Source: Collybiopsis luxurians FD-317 M1
Lineage: Eukaryota > Basidiomycota > Agaricomycetes > Agaricales > Omphalotaceae
Length of the DNA stretch: 24,387 bases
Assembly: GCA_000827265.1 (NCBI GenBank)
Contig: KN834768.1
Coordinates: forward strand, 1-24,387
Direction of reading: 5' to 3'
The notes below the pieces were generated by a model. That model was not told the DNA's origin and made no database searches. It worked only from the letters and a program-made list of their open reading frames with translations. Positions within the stretch are counted from its first letter, which is position 1; every line of letters starts with the position of its first letter. The position numbers and the translations under genes were made by a program. Shown piece by piece: positions 1 through 9,395 of this stretch.

Positions 1-765
1 CCCTGCGATTAGATTAGGGTTGCGTCGTTTGAATTTGCCGGACTGATTTTGATTAGGCTGATTATATTGGTTCTTCTGGTGATGTTTGCTGGCGTAGTGG
101 CCCATCTGACCACATTCAAAACATTTCACCTTTGACATATCGACAGCGGGAAGAGCAGTTGTTGGATCAGAAGGGGTGCGGGCTCGGCGCCGAGAATCTT
201 CAGCAAGTATTCGAGCGATAAGCTTGGTGGAGTCAGCGGCGACATCATCACTGACTGCTGAAACAAATGTGTCCCATGACTCTGGAAGGGACTCGAATAG
301 TGTATATGCAAATTCATCATCAGGGACGGTGCGTCCGAGGCGAGAAAGCTCAGCCTCATAGGAGCGCATCAATCTGATGTGTTCTTCAATATCTCCATCT
401 TCAGAACAAGTGGTCCGGTGGAATTTTCGACGCGTAAGGGTGATACCTATTGCTCCCTTAGCTTCGTACATATTAGATAGAGCTGTCCATGCATCCTTTG
501 CCCTAGTGGCATTGGATACATAAACAAGAACATTGTCTGCAACACGCAGAACAATGGTAGAAAGAGCTTTTCGGTCTGTACGGAGCCAGGTAGCATATGC
601 CGCAGCGTCAGAGGTATCAGGGATAACAGGATTGTCGGCAATATGGTGGTCATAGTTGAGGTCTGTGAGGATATGTTTCATCCTGACTTTCCAGACAGCG
701 TAATTCTCTGCACCGCGCAGAGGCTCGATTCGGTATACATGGGAATCGGAGGATGAAGAAGACAT
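1..765 (-). CDS. Ty1/copia retrotransposon Gag (partial, C-terminus beyond window)
   Basis: An open minus-strand frame of 255 codons begins at the ATG at 765-763 and is still open at base 1. Gag forms the virus-like particle of the retrotransposon and packages its RNA. The N-terminal part reads as the copia gag family (UBN2/DUF4219 type): an acidic Ser-rich start, then RIEPLRGAENYAVWKVRMKH, then a helical core. Near the left edge is a zinc knuckle, CFECGQMGHYASKHH, spaced C-x2-C-x4-H-x4-H. The last ligand is His, where the usual retroviral/copia knuckle has Cys. A basic Asn/Gln-rich linker follows. No stop or frameshift is seen. Protease, integrase and reverse transcriptase would lie left of the window. 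A primer-binding site and LTR lie directly upstream, so start and orientation are well supported. Confidence 0.9.
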   Translation of the reverse strand, partial: MSSSSSDSHVYRIEPLRGAENYAVWKVRMKHILTDLNYDHHIADNPVIPDTSDAAAYATWLRTDRKALSTIVLRVADNVLVYVSNATRAKDAWTALSNMYEAKGAIGITLTRRKFHRTTCSEDGDIEEHIRLMRSYEAELSRLGRTVPDDEFAYTLFESLPESWDTFVSAVSDDVAADSTKLIARILAEDSRRRARTPSDPTTALPAVDMSKVKCFECGQMGHYASKHHQKNQYNQPNQNQSGKFKRRNPNLIAG

Positions 766-913
766 GGTGAATAGAAGGTCGTTGTCGGTGCTAGCGGGAT
801 AATCGACGAAAAAGGAAGTTGCGGATCACAACCTGGAGCAAGGCTCAAACAGGGATACGACGCGGATCAAAGCAGATAATCAACGAGTAGTTTCGGATTA
901 ATACAGGGCACCG
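766..913 (-). other. copia 5' leader between primer-binding site and gag
   Basis: Untranslated leader of the copia element, about 150 bp, between the primer-binding site and the gag ATG. No other coding signal was seen. It would contain the packaging signal of the genomic RNA, but no specific motif can be identified. Confidence 0.6.
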
Positions 914-925
914 GGGCCCATAACC
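914..925 (-). other. copia-type primer-binding site (internal initiator-tRNA half)
   Basis: Read on the minus strand, the bases right after the LTR end (...GTAACA) are GGTTATGGGCCC. This is the same sequence that follows the 5' LTR of Drosophila copia, where reverse transcription is primed by an internal half-fragment of initiator Met-tRNA rather than by its 3' CCA end. The site fixes one LTR boundary and the element's orientation. The Drosophila sequence is recalled from memory. Confidence 0.8.
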
Positions 926-997
926 TGTTACGCAGGGTTATGGCGAGGACAACGGAACAGATAGATAGTGTTATATTTCGTCTACGTACTATACAAG

Positions 998-1005
998 CTT
1001 TTATA
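998..1005 (-). promoter_or_regulatory. LTR TATA box
   Basis: TATAAAAG on the minus strand, about 98 bp inside the LTR. It is correctly oriented to start the retrotransposon transcript toward gag and lies between the palindromic upstream sites and the LTR end. Confidence 0.65.
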
Positions 1006-1024
1006 ATAAATATCTATTTTACTA

Positions 1025-1087
1025 GAATATTCTACGAATATCTAGAGCACTCCGCAGAGTCGCTCCGAGAACTATTGTAGAATATTC
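1025..1087 (-). promoter_or_regulatory. Paired GAATATTC palindromes in LTR U3 (heat-shock-element-like)
   Basis: GAATATTC occurs at 1025-1032 and 1080-1087. The second lies inside the perfect 14-bp palindrome at 1077-1090. Both are upstream of the LTR TATA box. The form GAAnnTTC is the basic heat-shock-factor dimer site. A regulatory role is inferred. Confidence 0.4.
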
Positions 1088-1103
1088 TACAATATTCTCA
1101 ACA

Positions 1104-1419
1104 TAGCTAGAACACGCCAGATACCATCCGGAATTATCCGAATGTCCCTACCGGCGGTCCGACTTCTATGTCGAGCGTTCATCCTCGTTCAAGGGACAGG
1201 TCTCCTGGTGATGCTTAGTACTGGCGTATATCAGAGGCTCTCTGTTAGGACATTGCCTGACGTAGGCTATTGTCCGATCTGCACAGGGTGTGAAGACGGT
1301 CTGCGTGACTGGCGCAAGGAATAGCGTTAGGATGTATGGACAAGATTGGGTTGGGGCTGCTGTGGTGTGTGGCAAGCGGAAATGGACATGCCGTTGTTGT
1401 CGATAGAAGGACGATCTAT
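1104..1419. other. Flank of the copia insertion, no gene recognised
   Basis: CpG-rich sequence between the LTR and the first recognisable part of family copy A. Short open frames occur on both strands, but none has a recognisable domain or conserved partner elsewhere in the window. The copia element may have replaced or interrupted the 5' part of copy A here. Confidence 0.5.
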
Positions 1420-2350
1420 GTGCCTCGTCGTATAAAGGCTCAGAATATCGGAATATTGCCCCCTGTGCTGCATACGATACGGGCACGTTGTCTCGGAGGC
1501 AATCGGATCCATTTAGGAAACGGCTGAACGTCCTGGCAAGTGCTACTCTTGAAGCAAGCTTTTCATTCCTCTTATTCCCTGTTGGTTCCAGCTCGCCACT
1601 ACCTTCCACATTCACCACGAAGAACGGGTTCATTTTGACCGACTCGTCCTTTGGGATCAGGGCAAGTAGCAGCGATTACTTCTCTTTCAATACCGGTTTA
1701 GGCGCAAGATACAGATCATTCCAGTCTCTGAAATACGAAACGTGGAATAGTTCAGAGGATCCTGGGGTTAGGGAGATGAGCGTGAACGGGCTGAGCCGAA
1801 GAACGTTGTAGTTTGATCTTGCGGAGAATGTGATAGAGTTGTACCTGTCATCACTAATCACTTTACCGTAGTTTTGAATGCTGATTTTCTTACTCGGCCT
1901 TCCCCTCTTCTCTGCTTTATCGCCTTTCACTCAACAAGCACGTACAATCAAATGCGAAACTTTCGGGTATCCATCTTCCTCTTCAAGCTTTTTTTTTGCC
2001 CTGCTTTGCCGCCGCTGCCGCTGCTGGGAGACCATGTTGTAGCTTTGTGTTCCGACGCAGTCGACCTTGAACAACGACATCACTAATACGAGTAGCTGTA
2101 ACGCTTCGTCAGCAAATCCTCCTATGTCCCCTCCGCTCATTACTGTTACACCTGCTGTCGAGCGCATGAAGCTGCGGGAAGGAGACAAGGATTTAATAGT
2201 GTCGATTTGAAGGGGGGTTTCGAATACGTTACACGAAGTGGGTCTCTCGATGCCTTATACCCATTTTTTTTATCCAATCCTTCATTTAGAGTGCAAACTT
2301 CACAATCGTTGACATAGCCATATCCTTCATCGTTCTCTCTACCCCACTAA
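1420..2350 (+). pseudogene. Local gene family, copy A (decayed, partial)
   Basis: Aligns by eye with copies B, C and D. Anchors are tttaggaaacggctgaac (1513, also near 19743), the block attcaccacgaagaa at 1609, gtagtttgatcttg near 1809 (as at 5331 and 16757), cgcagtcga near 2056 and ggagacaagg at 2181. Where B and C have an ATG starting an MQS-type exon (5551, 16972), A has ACG at 2055-2057, so that start is lost. A GT-AG intron at 2238-2289 sits where B and C have 49-nt introns. The exon after it reads SANFTIVDIAISFIVL, matching SATSTILDTIISFIVLL in C. The segment between the first exon and ggagacaagg is much shorter than in B and C. Function unknown; probably not expressed as protein. Confidence 0.6.
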
Positions 2351-2455
2351 ATCTGTCGCTGAACGGTCCGGTGACTGACAATTGCTTATGTAATTCTTTT
2401 TCTTTCCACTATTGACCCCATCACTGCTGCCACTACAAGGGCGAATAGACGTGCC

Positions 2456-4233
2456 ATGACGTTCCAGCAGCTCCAAAATCGCTTTACTGCTGCCGATGGC
2501 GACCATCTCAAGTTTCCCGCACCGTTCGATACCCCAGGAGTCCGACGACAGGCGACGGAAGTGGAAGCTGTTCAGGTTTTGATTTCAGACCAATCACAGT
2601 ATCAACTGTCCGGGGATACGTCACTTGATGATGTGTTTAAGGCTTATAACGAGGAAGAGGACCGCGATTTCGACTCCCTGAAAAATCAAAAACTTACAGA
2701 AGGCGACGCCCAAACTGTCTACTCGACCCCTATGAAACGCGACCGAGGAAGTCTCCAGAGTTCAAAAGCGTGGCTCCTGGGTTGGCTGATTTACGTCAGG
2801 ATGTTTTACTGTCACATTAGCCACACGGCCCCGCACGCTCATCTCCTCCTTCAAATCGCCCACATCCTTATACCCAATGCCATGGTAACAAACAACCCTT
2901 TGGTTGGTGGATGCTCTGTTCTCGCGCTGTGATTCATTGCCTTACCCAGTGTCTTAGTTTACCGTCTACGAATGGATTCTCGGCATGGATTATCTTACTT
3001 TGTGCAAACACAGCAGACTGTTTCTCATGCCGCGTGAGCTTCCCTTTTCCATATTTTGTCCGTTAACTCAACTCTGCTGCAGTCTTGAATTCCATATATT
3101 GCGGTCTCGATGATTATTTATTTATCATTCTCCCTAGTAGGGAATTGCTTGAGCGCATGTTTCTTTATTTCAATAATTTGCACACCCGGCGAACGACTTC
3201 GGGAGAAACACAGTTTGAGGACATGTGGGCTTCACTTCGAAATGGCAAATTGTTCGGCTTTCCGGACGACTTTGTGAGAACCCTTTAATCCTCTGTTATA
3301 CCATTGTTAATATCTCTTTAGAGGGATGGCACTATTTATCCGCTTTTACTAGTCCCGCACCCGTTTGCACATATCGACGTTCGAGAAAACCTTGCATATC
3401 CGGGACACTTCTACTCACATACTTCTCCGTTTGCCTGTCTAATGCACGCCTTCCGGACCCTGCACATTTGGTCCACCCCAGCAACGGCACCACGGGGCTA
3501 CAATGAACCCAATGAAAATTTTGATCGCAGCAAACTGCTGGCTACCGCTCTCCGAGCCTTACTGGATGACGAAGAAGAAATCGCCCAAACTGTATCCGCA
3601 GTCAATATGGTATATCAAGTTATCCAATCCCTCTTATCGCGCCTAGACAAGGAGGGTTCGGTTTGGCTTAATGCGAAAAAATCCCCTCGCGATGATTCTG
3701 GTAGTTCAGCACGCCGGGGTAGAGACAGGAATGCAGATTCCAAAGGTCATGGCGGTGCGAAGGGTCTAGATCCTAACCACCTTCGTTCTTGCATTGAGAA
3801 AAATGGTCTATCAGGACTGGAGTTTACTGGCAGTAAAAGTGCTTCGAATGATCTGATGTGCGAGCCATATGATGGGATGTCCTTTTTCCTCCACAATGTC
3901 GCTCTCGGCTCAGTTCGAAGCGACGCTTCTTGGGAAGGTGGAACTGTCATCAACGAACCAGACCTTCATCCCTCTTCCGAAGGACCCTCGCCGGCGCAGC
4001 AGATTGCGAGTCATTGGCGTCAGGCTCAATTTCATTCACTCCCTCCTCTGCTCTCTTTGCATTCCATCAAAACCCAATCATCGCGCACCATCGTTGGTAG
4101 CCACAAAACGCTGAACAAAGTTTATCGCGCAGCTCTTGACATTCGTTCTCCGCGCTCTCTGTTGAAAGGAGTAGATGCCAGGATTCGGATGGAGGCGTTT
4201 AGGGTCCTAGCTAAGTTCAATATGGTTTCGTAG
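2456..4233 (+). CDS. Unrecognised 4-exon protein, about 535 aa
   Basis: Proposed exons 2456-2884, 2958-3033, 3083-3273 and 3322-4233 join in frame to 1608 nt (535 aa plus stop). Introns are 73, 49 and 48 nt, with donors gtaaca, gtgagc and gtgaga and acceptors cttag, tgcag and tttag. Seen in the product: an acidic N-terminal third, a hydrophobic stretch in late exon 1 (AWLLGWLIYV), a patterned core across exons 2-3 (FTVYEWILGMDYLTLCKH, then IILPSRELLERMFLYF), a helical acidic segment (LRALLDDEEEIAQ) and a Ser/Arg/Gly-rich low-complexity part before the C-terminus. I recognise no family. Exons 2-4 are well supported because the frame stays open across three junctions. The end of exon 1 is less sure: an alternative donor at about 2750 (gtctcc, with a good ctgat branch and gtcag acceptor) exists but leads into stops. 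Lies between family copies A and B; relation to them unknown. Confidence 0.6.
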
Positions 4234-4966
4234 TATTTCTTTTCACCGCGACTTTAGATACTTATATACTACGATAACTGTACATTTGTAAGGTCTTTAA
4301 TTTACTATTCCACAGAATTAATAACGAGCCCAGGGGAGTAATTAGGGGAAGGAGAGGAAGGATTTCCATTGATATAAGCATTTATAGTACAAGAAAAGAG
4401 AGTGAATGAATCTTTTTCCACGAAAACTGGAACGCATCGGAAGGAAGAATTGAGGTGAATATTACACCCCGGTACGTAAATCCGCGAGACTGACATGACA
4501 GTCCAATTCGGCCAACTGATCTTATCTTCCTATACCTGTGGATAGATTGCAATCGATACCGCGGTGGTCCCTGATGTACCCACCACACGTTCTTGCGCGT
4601 TGAACATTTTCGTAAAGATGGATCGGATTTTCTGGTACCCCTATATTACCATTGCTCGTGAGCAAACGTCTGACCTTTGCAGCACGGAACTGGACTCGGT
4701 TTCAGCTCGTTCCTCAAGGACCACAGTAATGCCCCACTTGTCCCCAGCCATTTTGTCAATAAGCTTGGGTGCTGTAGGTGGTCCTTTTATTTTGGGTACT
4801 GCTCCCACAACTGACCTGCGTCTACTATCGCGCTTGACCAGATGAACGATGCAAAAGAAGAATGAGGATTGGATCTGTACTGAGTGCGCAGTGCAGGGTG
4901 AGTGTGTCTTCGGTTTTTGTAGGCTGGTTTCTGACGTGCAACAGCCATGAGCAAAAATGTCAGAAA
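4234..4966. other. Intergenic, with a possible gene remnant on the minus strand
   Basis: No complete gene seen. On the minus strand 4786-4680 reads as protein-like sequence (KLIDKMAGDKWGITVVLEE...), and 4660-4545 reads as another (KIRSIFTKMFNAQERVV...). The two lie in different frames, and the only obvious GT-AG gap between them is too short and in the wrong phase. They may be decayed exons of one gene. No family recognised. Confidence 0.35.
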
Positions 4967-5121
4967 CTCGTAGCAGATCACGAGTTTCCAGCGTACTTAC
5001 GAGGATGCACGAGTGGCAACCCCAACTTACAAGGGATTACAAACCATCACGGGGAGGCCTGGACACTACGAGACCGCACGAGAATCGGGCATACTTACGA
5101 GTATCTATGAGCAACTACGAG
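4967..5121. repeat. Cluster of ACGAG pentamers
   Basis: Seven ACGAG (starting 4980, 4999, 5009, 5068, 5078, 5097, 5117) and one CTCGT (4967) lie within 155 bp, often as ttACGAG, ctACGAG or cACGAG. Start-to-start spacings are 19, 10, 59, 10, 19 and 20 bp, close to multiples of ten. Could be a cluster of protein-binding sites or the subterminal repeat of a decayed transposon. Confidence 0.5.
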
Positions 5122-5214
5122 CCGGCTAACATAAACAGTGTAAAAACAATGCTTTGACCATCCTTAAAGTCAGAAAATACCGCTAAGTGGACAATGATAC
5201 TAAGTACTGCGGAC

Positions 5215-6735
5215 TTCTATCACGGCACTGGGCGTTAGACGTGCGTCTCCCGCTCTCGGGCCGGCCGTCCTTTCAACCTCGAATTTATCTCAAGAATTGC
5301 CACGTTTATCTTCTTCACCGTCACTCTCGTTGTAGTTTGATCTTGTGGGGAATATTTAGGCTGTACGTGTTATTAGTCTGTTCTCCTTATCTTCCCATCC
5401 CATTCCTTCTTTTATTGCCTGTCATTTCTCACTCTCACTCAACAGGCATGTGCCTTTTAATGCGAAAATCTCGAGTAGCTCTCGTTCTCTTCAACCTTGT
5501 TGTCCCTGGTTCCACCGCCGCTGGCAACCGAGTTGCACCTTTCTGTTCTGATGCAGTCGACTCTTAACACTACCAGACTGTCCGAACAGCAGTCACATGC
5601 CGTTAGCCTTCTCCCACCTGGTTCCCTGTTATGCCTGTGGTCAAGGGTAGGGAGTTACGCAGGCAGTTCAGGGTGATGCTTGGATGATGTGTGTTATCCC
5701 GTCTGCCGATTTGTAACTGATTACTGATGCTTATACAATCTAGAACCTTCAAATCAATATGATTTACTTTCGACGCCTAACCTCCATGTATTTTGTCATG
5801 AACGTTTTACCGCATCATGCCCATCGTCGATTCCGTAATCATCTCTCCTTCCACTGCGACGTCCATATTCATGTTCAGCTCTTTGTTCGAGGGATTGCCG
5901 TCCTTCGAGTTCGAGTTTTGGCCAAACTTCAACGAAAGCAGAAGAAGGGAGACAAGGATTTAGCGTGTTTGAGCAGCCGTTTAGACTCATCGGGCAATGA
6001 ACTTTCGGGCTTAGCATGTCGCTTATGTCGGTCTGAGAGCCGAAGACGGGTTTTGAAGGGTTTTTGATACGCTACACTGTACTACACTAAACGAAGTGAG
6101 TGTCTCATTGCCTCTGTACTCTTTTCAGCTAATCTATAATCTAGAATGCAACCTGTACAATCCTCGATACTATCATACCGCTCATCGTTCTGCTCGACCA
6201 CCCCGATGATCCCTCAGCAATCCTTTCCATCGACGAGAGACTAACCATGTTCAAGATGGTTAACAATCTCTTACTTCACTTGCGGCTGCACTGCCCTGTG
6301 TATCATGCCTATGCCTTGAGCCTAATCTGGGTGCAGAAGCTTACGACGACGAGCGGATCTCACCTGGGAGTATTTTCACCAGGCGATGAAGTCGCTGGAG
6401 TCTCGAATGGTGCACGCGATGTGTGGGGCGTTTGGATGCTTTGGAAACTGACCGGTGAGTCGGAGGAGTATTTGGCAAAATCTTGTTTGCTGACAATTGA
6501 CATTTGACAGAGGATAGCTCACTACCTGAAATGCGGTTCAAGTTCCATATGATTATTGCTCTTACCACTTCCAAGAACGATGATCTGAATCTGGGAGGGG
6601 TTGGAGAGAGACCTGGATGAGGTGTAGGCTGAGATCGCTTTTTTGGTGGGTCTTAACTTGTCTATTGTGTGGCTTTCCTGACGGAATGTATGTAGAATCT
6701 TCATTACAATACAATATAACCTCATGGACACAATT
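5215..6735 (+). pseudogene. Local gene family, copy B (broken multi-exon gene)
   Basis: Closely matches copy C (16560-18130) over about 1.5 kb. Readable parts: an exon from ATG 5551 (MQSTLNTTRLSEQQSHAVSL...LWSR), a 97-nt intron 5647-5743, later an exon ending VFDTLHCTTLNE at 6095, a 49-nt intron 6096-6144, exon 6145-6454 (NATCTILDTIIPLIVLLDHP...), a 56-nt intron 6455-6510 and a last exon ending TGA 6618-6620. Intron lengths 97 and 49 are the same in copy C. Lesions: a TGA near 6039 where C has TGG (Trp), and one G fewer in the run near 6060 (GAAGGG against GAAGGGG), which breaks the frame into the VFDTLH exon. No known domain recognised; LDTIIPLIVLL may be membrane-associated. Similarity to C stops near 6735, where the AT-rich transposon block begins. 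Confidence 0.6.
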
Positions 6736-6736
6736 C

Positions 6737-7145
6737 ACCAATGAGTACTCTGCAGAATCTGTTGTAACCTGTCAGATAGTGGGCTCAGTCTACAGAATTA
6801 TACATCTCTACCTGAAATAAGTCAAGGTTCTCACATGAACACCTCTGGAATGCTGGCTTTGGAGCAAGTACAGTATAACTTTCAATTCTTCTCATGTCAA
6901 TTCAGAGCCTGGGCTTTACTTGTGGAGTTCATATGTCTGCTCAGTGCTGTGGTTTTAATGGTGCTAATACTGAAGCTCTAATGAGGTTGTATTAAGGAAC
7001 AGCTACTCAGTCCTTCAGGTCATGCACAAAGTGAAATAAATCAACCCTTTTTAGTAGTTTGGGACTCCATATAGTGATGGATGACTTGTTAAATGTGTCA
7101 AAAGCAAGTTTTAATGAGTATTACATTATGCCAAGACACAGCAAA
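6737..7145. other. AT-rich sequence without recognisable gene
   Basis: Start of the AT-rich, CpG-poor block. No long ORF, RNA gene or domain recognised. Probably decayed transposon sequence. Confidence 0.5.
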
Positions 7146-7317
7146 TTAGCTGTCAAATGTGGGAAAAAAAAGTTACTTAAGTAACTTTAAAGTAACTTTG
7201 TCAACACCCCCTCTTCTATGTAGAACAAGCTTTATGACCTGTGACTTTGTCACAGGATTCACTTTGCTCACCCTTGACTATGTCACTGGTCAACAGCTTG
7301 TAGGGGGCTGTGCCCCC
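7146..7317 (-). mobile_element. Candidate Helitron 3' terminus with clustered hairpins
   Basis: Three hairpins lie within 150 bp: the perfect 20-bp palindrome at 7169-7188 (AAAGTTACTTAAGTAACTTT), 8-bp arms around TTT at 7238-7256 (CCTGTGAC/GTCACAGG), and 6-bp arms around TGT at 7303-7317 (GGGGGC/GCCCCC). Read on the minus strand, the first palindrome is followed 20 nt later by CTAA and then T, which fits the Helitron 3' rule (hairpin, CTRR, host T). It lies downstream of the Helitron helicase fragment in the same orientation. The spacing is longer than the usual 10-12 nt, so the terminus is a proposal. Confidence 0.35.
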
Positions 7318-7527
7318 AAACCCCCCTATGTTGGTGCTGCGCGCCTCCATACTTAAGGGTCTGCCTGATAGCAATTTTTAAATGCATTCAGAGTGAGCCA
7401 AAGGCTCACTCCTCACACCTATTTCAAAATTTAGTGTTAAGTTCTTTAAAGTTCATTAATACGCTCATGTAAGAAGTGATTTAACAATCCAGTACATGTA
7501 CTCAATAATCAGTAGGCAAGTATGGAA

Positions 7528-8541
7528 TCAATGTGGATCAAGAGGTGCTTCTGGATATACAATGTTCTTGGTTGTGCAATCATTCTAATCTGATATAGGA
7601 AGATTCACATAAGTACATATTTGGATAATTTGAAAGAAGATAGTCATACCTTCAGGGAATAGAATCTTGATACCTTGCTTAGTTGTACTTTGAGAAAGAG
7701 ACAGATGTCTGTAGATTTAATGCAACTTGCCTCACTAATGGTCTTAAGCTTTGTTAACTGACATTAAAAATGCCAATTGAACAGGAAATTGGTGTCTCTC
7801 CAGAATAAAAGGAAGCTCAAGATCTGTTGGTTGTAAACTAATGTGGGGTATGAGAACTGTATCACCAACATTATCACCAGTCAAGATTCTGGCCTGCAGA
7901 ACTCTTGAGGTGCCATTAATCAGAATAGCATGTGTACCATTGCAAACACCTGCCCCTGGATCTAGGTTCCAGAGAACCTTAATTGGTGCACCAATTTCCA
8001 GTTGAAGTTTTGAGAGGGGCAGTCCAGAACCATTGATTAAATTCAGATATTCAGTAGGATATTGAAAGTCACCATCTTCAATATTTTCATCTGTCACTGC
8101 AGCATCTGCACTGTGATAAGTGAGAGTATCACCTTTTAATAAATTCAGATATTTCATATTCAAGAGGCCAACAGTATCATTTTTTGGATACAGTATAGTG
8201 CATTCTGAGAACCATGAGTCATTATTTGCCTTGGGGTCAATTAAATTAAGTCCAGGATAGATTGAATCAACTAAAGAGTCAATAGTATCACCAAATTTCA
8301 TCAATGGATCCAGCTTTATTTGACTGCCAGTGCCAAAACCATGACCCACTTTCAAAAGCCATTCTGCATATTCATGATCTTCCACAGTTTCACTACTCAG
8401 TTGCTTATTTTCAGTCAGGTAGGACAACCCAAAAAGGATCATCAGGTTTTGATAGTGCTGGACTTGGGGATTATTAAGATTAAATGGAATTGAGACATAG
8501 TTCTGATGCTGTGAAAGTTGGCAATTCTGTGGACTATTCAT
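7528..8541 (-). pseudogene. Helitron Pif1-like helicase, C-terminal fragment (broken)
   Basis: The open frame 8541-7744 (265 aa) carries the typical end of the Helitron RepHel helicase: LTENKQL, EYAEWLLKVGHG, YPTEYLNLINGSGLPLSKLQ, GAPIKVLWNLDPGAGVCNGT, ILTGDNVGDTVLIPHI and LPFILERHQFPVQLAFLMSVNKA. Family members continue NKAQGQS. Here the Gln codon is TAA, and similarity goes on after the stop but lacks the stretch that normally encodes the LY-ALSR helicase motif. It then resumes at QGIKILFPEG, passes a likely intron (gtatgac...atcag) and ends TKNIVYPEAPLDPH with TGA at 7530-7528. The Rep nuclease and helicase motifs I-III are absent. Family similarity starts near 8435, so residues before that may be foreign. 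No CpG occurs anywhere in this stretch. Inactive. Confidence 0.85.
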
Positions 8542-9387
8542 TTCTCAGGAGTTTCTTTCACATGTGTGTTCTGCATTACAGTTACACTGTGGTGTGTTAG
8601 GTGGTGTCTCCCTATGAATAGATAAAGAGATTTCATGGTACAGACTAAATCTAAACAAAGAACATACATGTCATTGTCCTCAGTATGTTCCCTTTCAAAA
8701 AGTAATTGCAATATAAGGAAGAACAATTCAAAAATTGGCTCTAATTTTATTTAGACATACATCATTTGTGTAAACACCTCAGCAAAAGGAAAAGGGAGCA
8801 ATGTGATGAAGGAAGAGAGAAGAGATATTTTAAAAAAAAAATAATACAGGTGTAGACAACATGCAAGCAGCAAGGACTTCAATGCAAGGCCGATCATGGG
8901 CCAGAACACAATGGTGGTGGTGCAGCAGTGATCACCAGTATTTTCGGATATTCAGATCGGATATACAGGAATTTCGGAAATTGCGCAAGACAGCGCCAAA
9001 AAGTGATTAGTAATTGTTAGTCATTATTACAAATCTAACAGGCATCTAAAAGTTCCCAAGTTTTATAATATAAGGATTGAGCTTGGAAGAATTACCAAAT
9101 TTTATGAGCCACTGGCCATTTAATAAAGATAAGTGTGAGCAAAACCCAACAAATTGTGCATGGCAGCCCTGCAGGTGTCAGAGCGCCACATTGCTGTTAA
9201 TTTTCTGCACAAATTCATGACAAAACATCAACCTACTAGTAGTATTTCTCAAGCAGATCTCAAGAATCAAAACATTCAAGCTGGGTACCCAGGTAGGCTT
9301 GGCAGTGGGCACAAAGTGTTTGTCTGATTGTTGCCGCTTTTTCGCAGTAAGTCATGTCTATTGTGTATTAAGGAGGTGATTTTTGGT
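8542..9387. other. AT-rich spacer without recognisable gene
   Basis: No supported gene. A 62-codon minus frame (8726-8538) has no recognisable domain. A short direct repeat (cggatattcagat/cggatata) lies near 8945-8965, and a poly-A run near 8832. Probably decayed Helitron or other element sequence. Confidence 0.5.
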
Positions 9388-9395
9388 CTCCATGT

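Larger units (their letters stand above)
926..1103 (-). repeat. copia 5' LTR, 178 bp
   Basis: On the minus strand the LTR starts TGTTGAGAATATTGTAGAAT and ends GCGTAACA. It therefore has TG...CA ends with the imperfect terminal repeat TGTT/AACA. The inner edge abuts the primer-binding site. It contains a TATA box and two GAATATTC palindromes. The 3' LTR lies outside the window, so LTR-LTR divergence (insertion age) cannot be judged. The bases outside it (1104-1108, tagct) would be one copy of the target duplication. Confidence 0.8.

Noticed and set aside
1166..1633. 155-codon minus-strand ORF in copy A
   Set aside because: No domain, no start or intron signals, and no clear counterpart in the other copies beyond weak similarity in C; the plus-strand exon structure is better supported.
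2520..2545. tRNA B-box-like GTTCGATACC
   Set aside because: No A box, anticodon arm or acceptor stem around it, and it lies inside exon 1 of the 535-aa gene.
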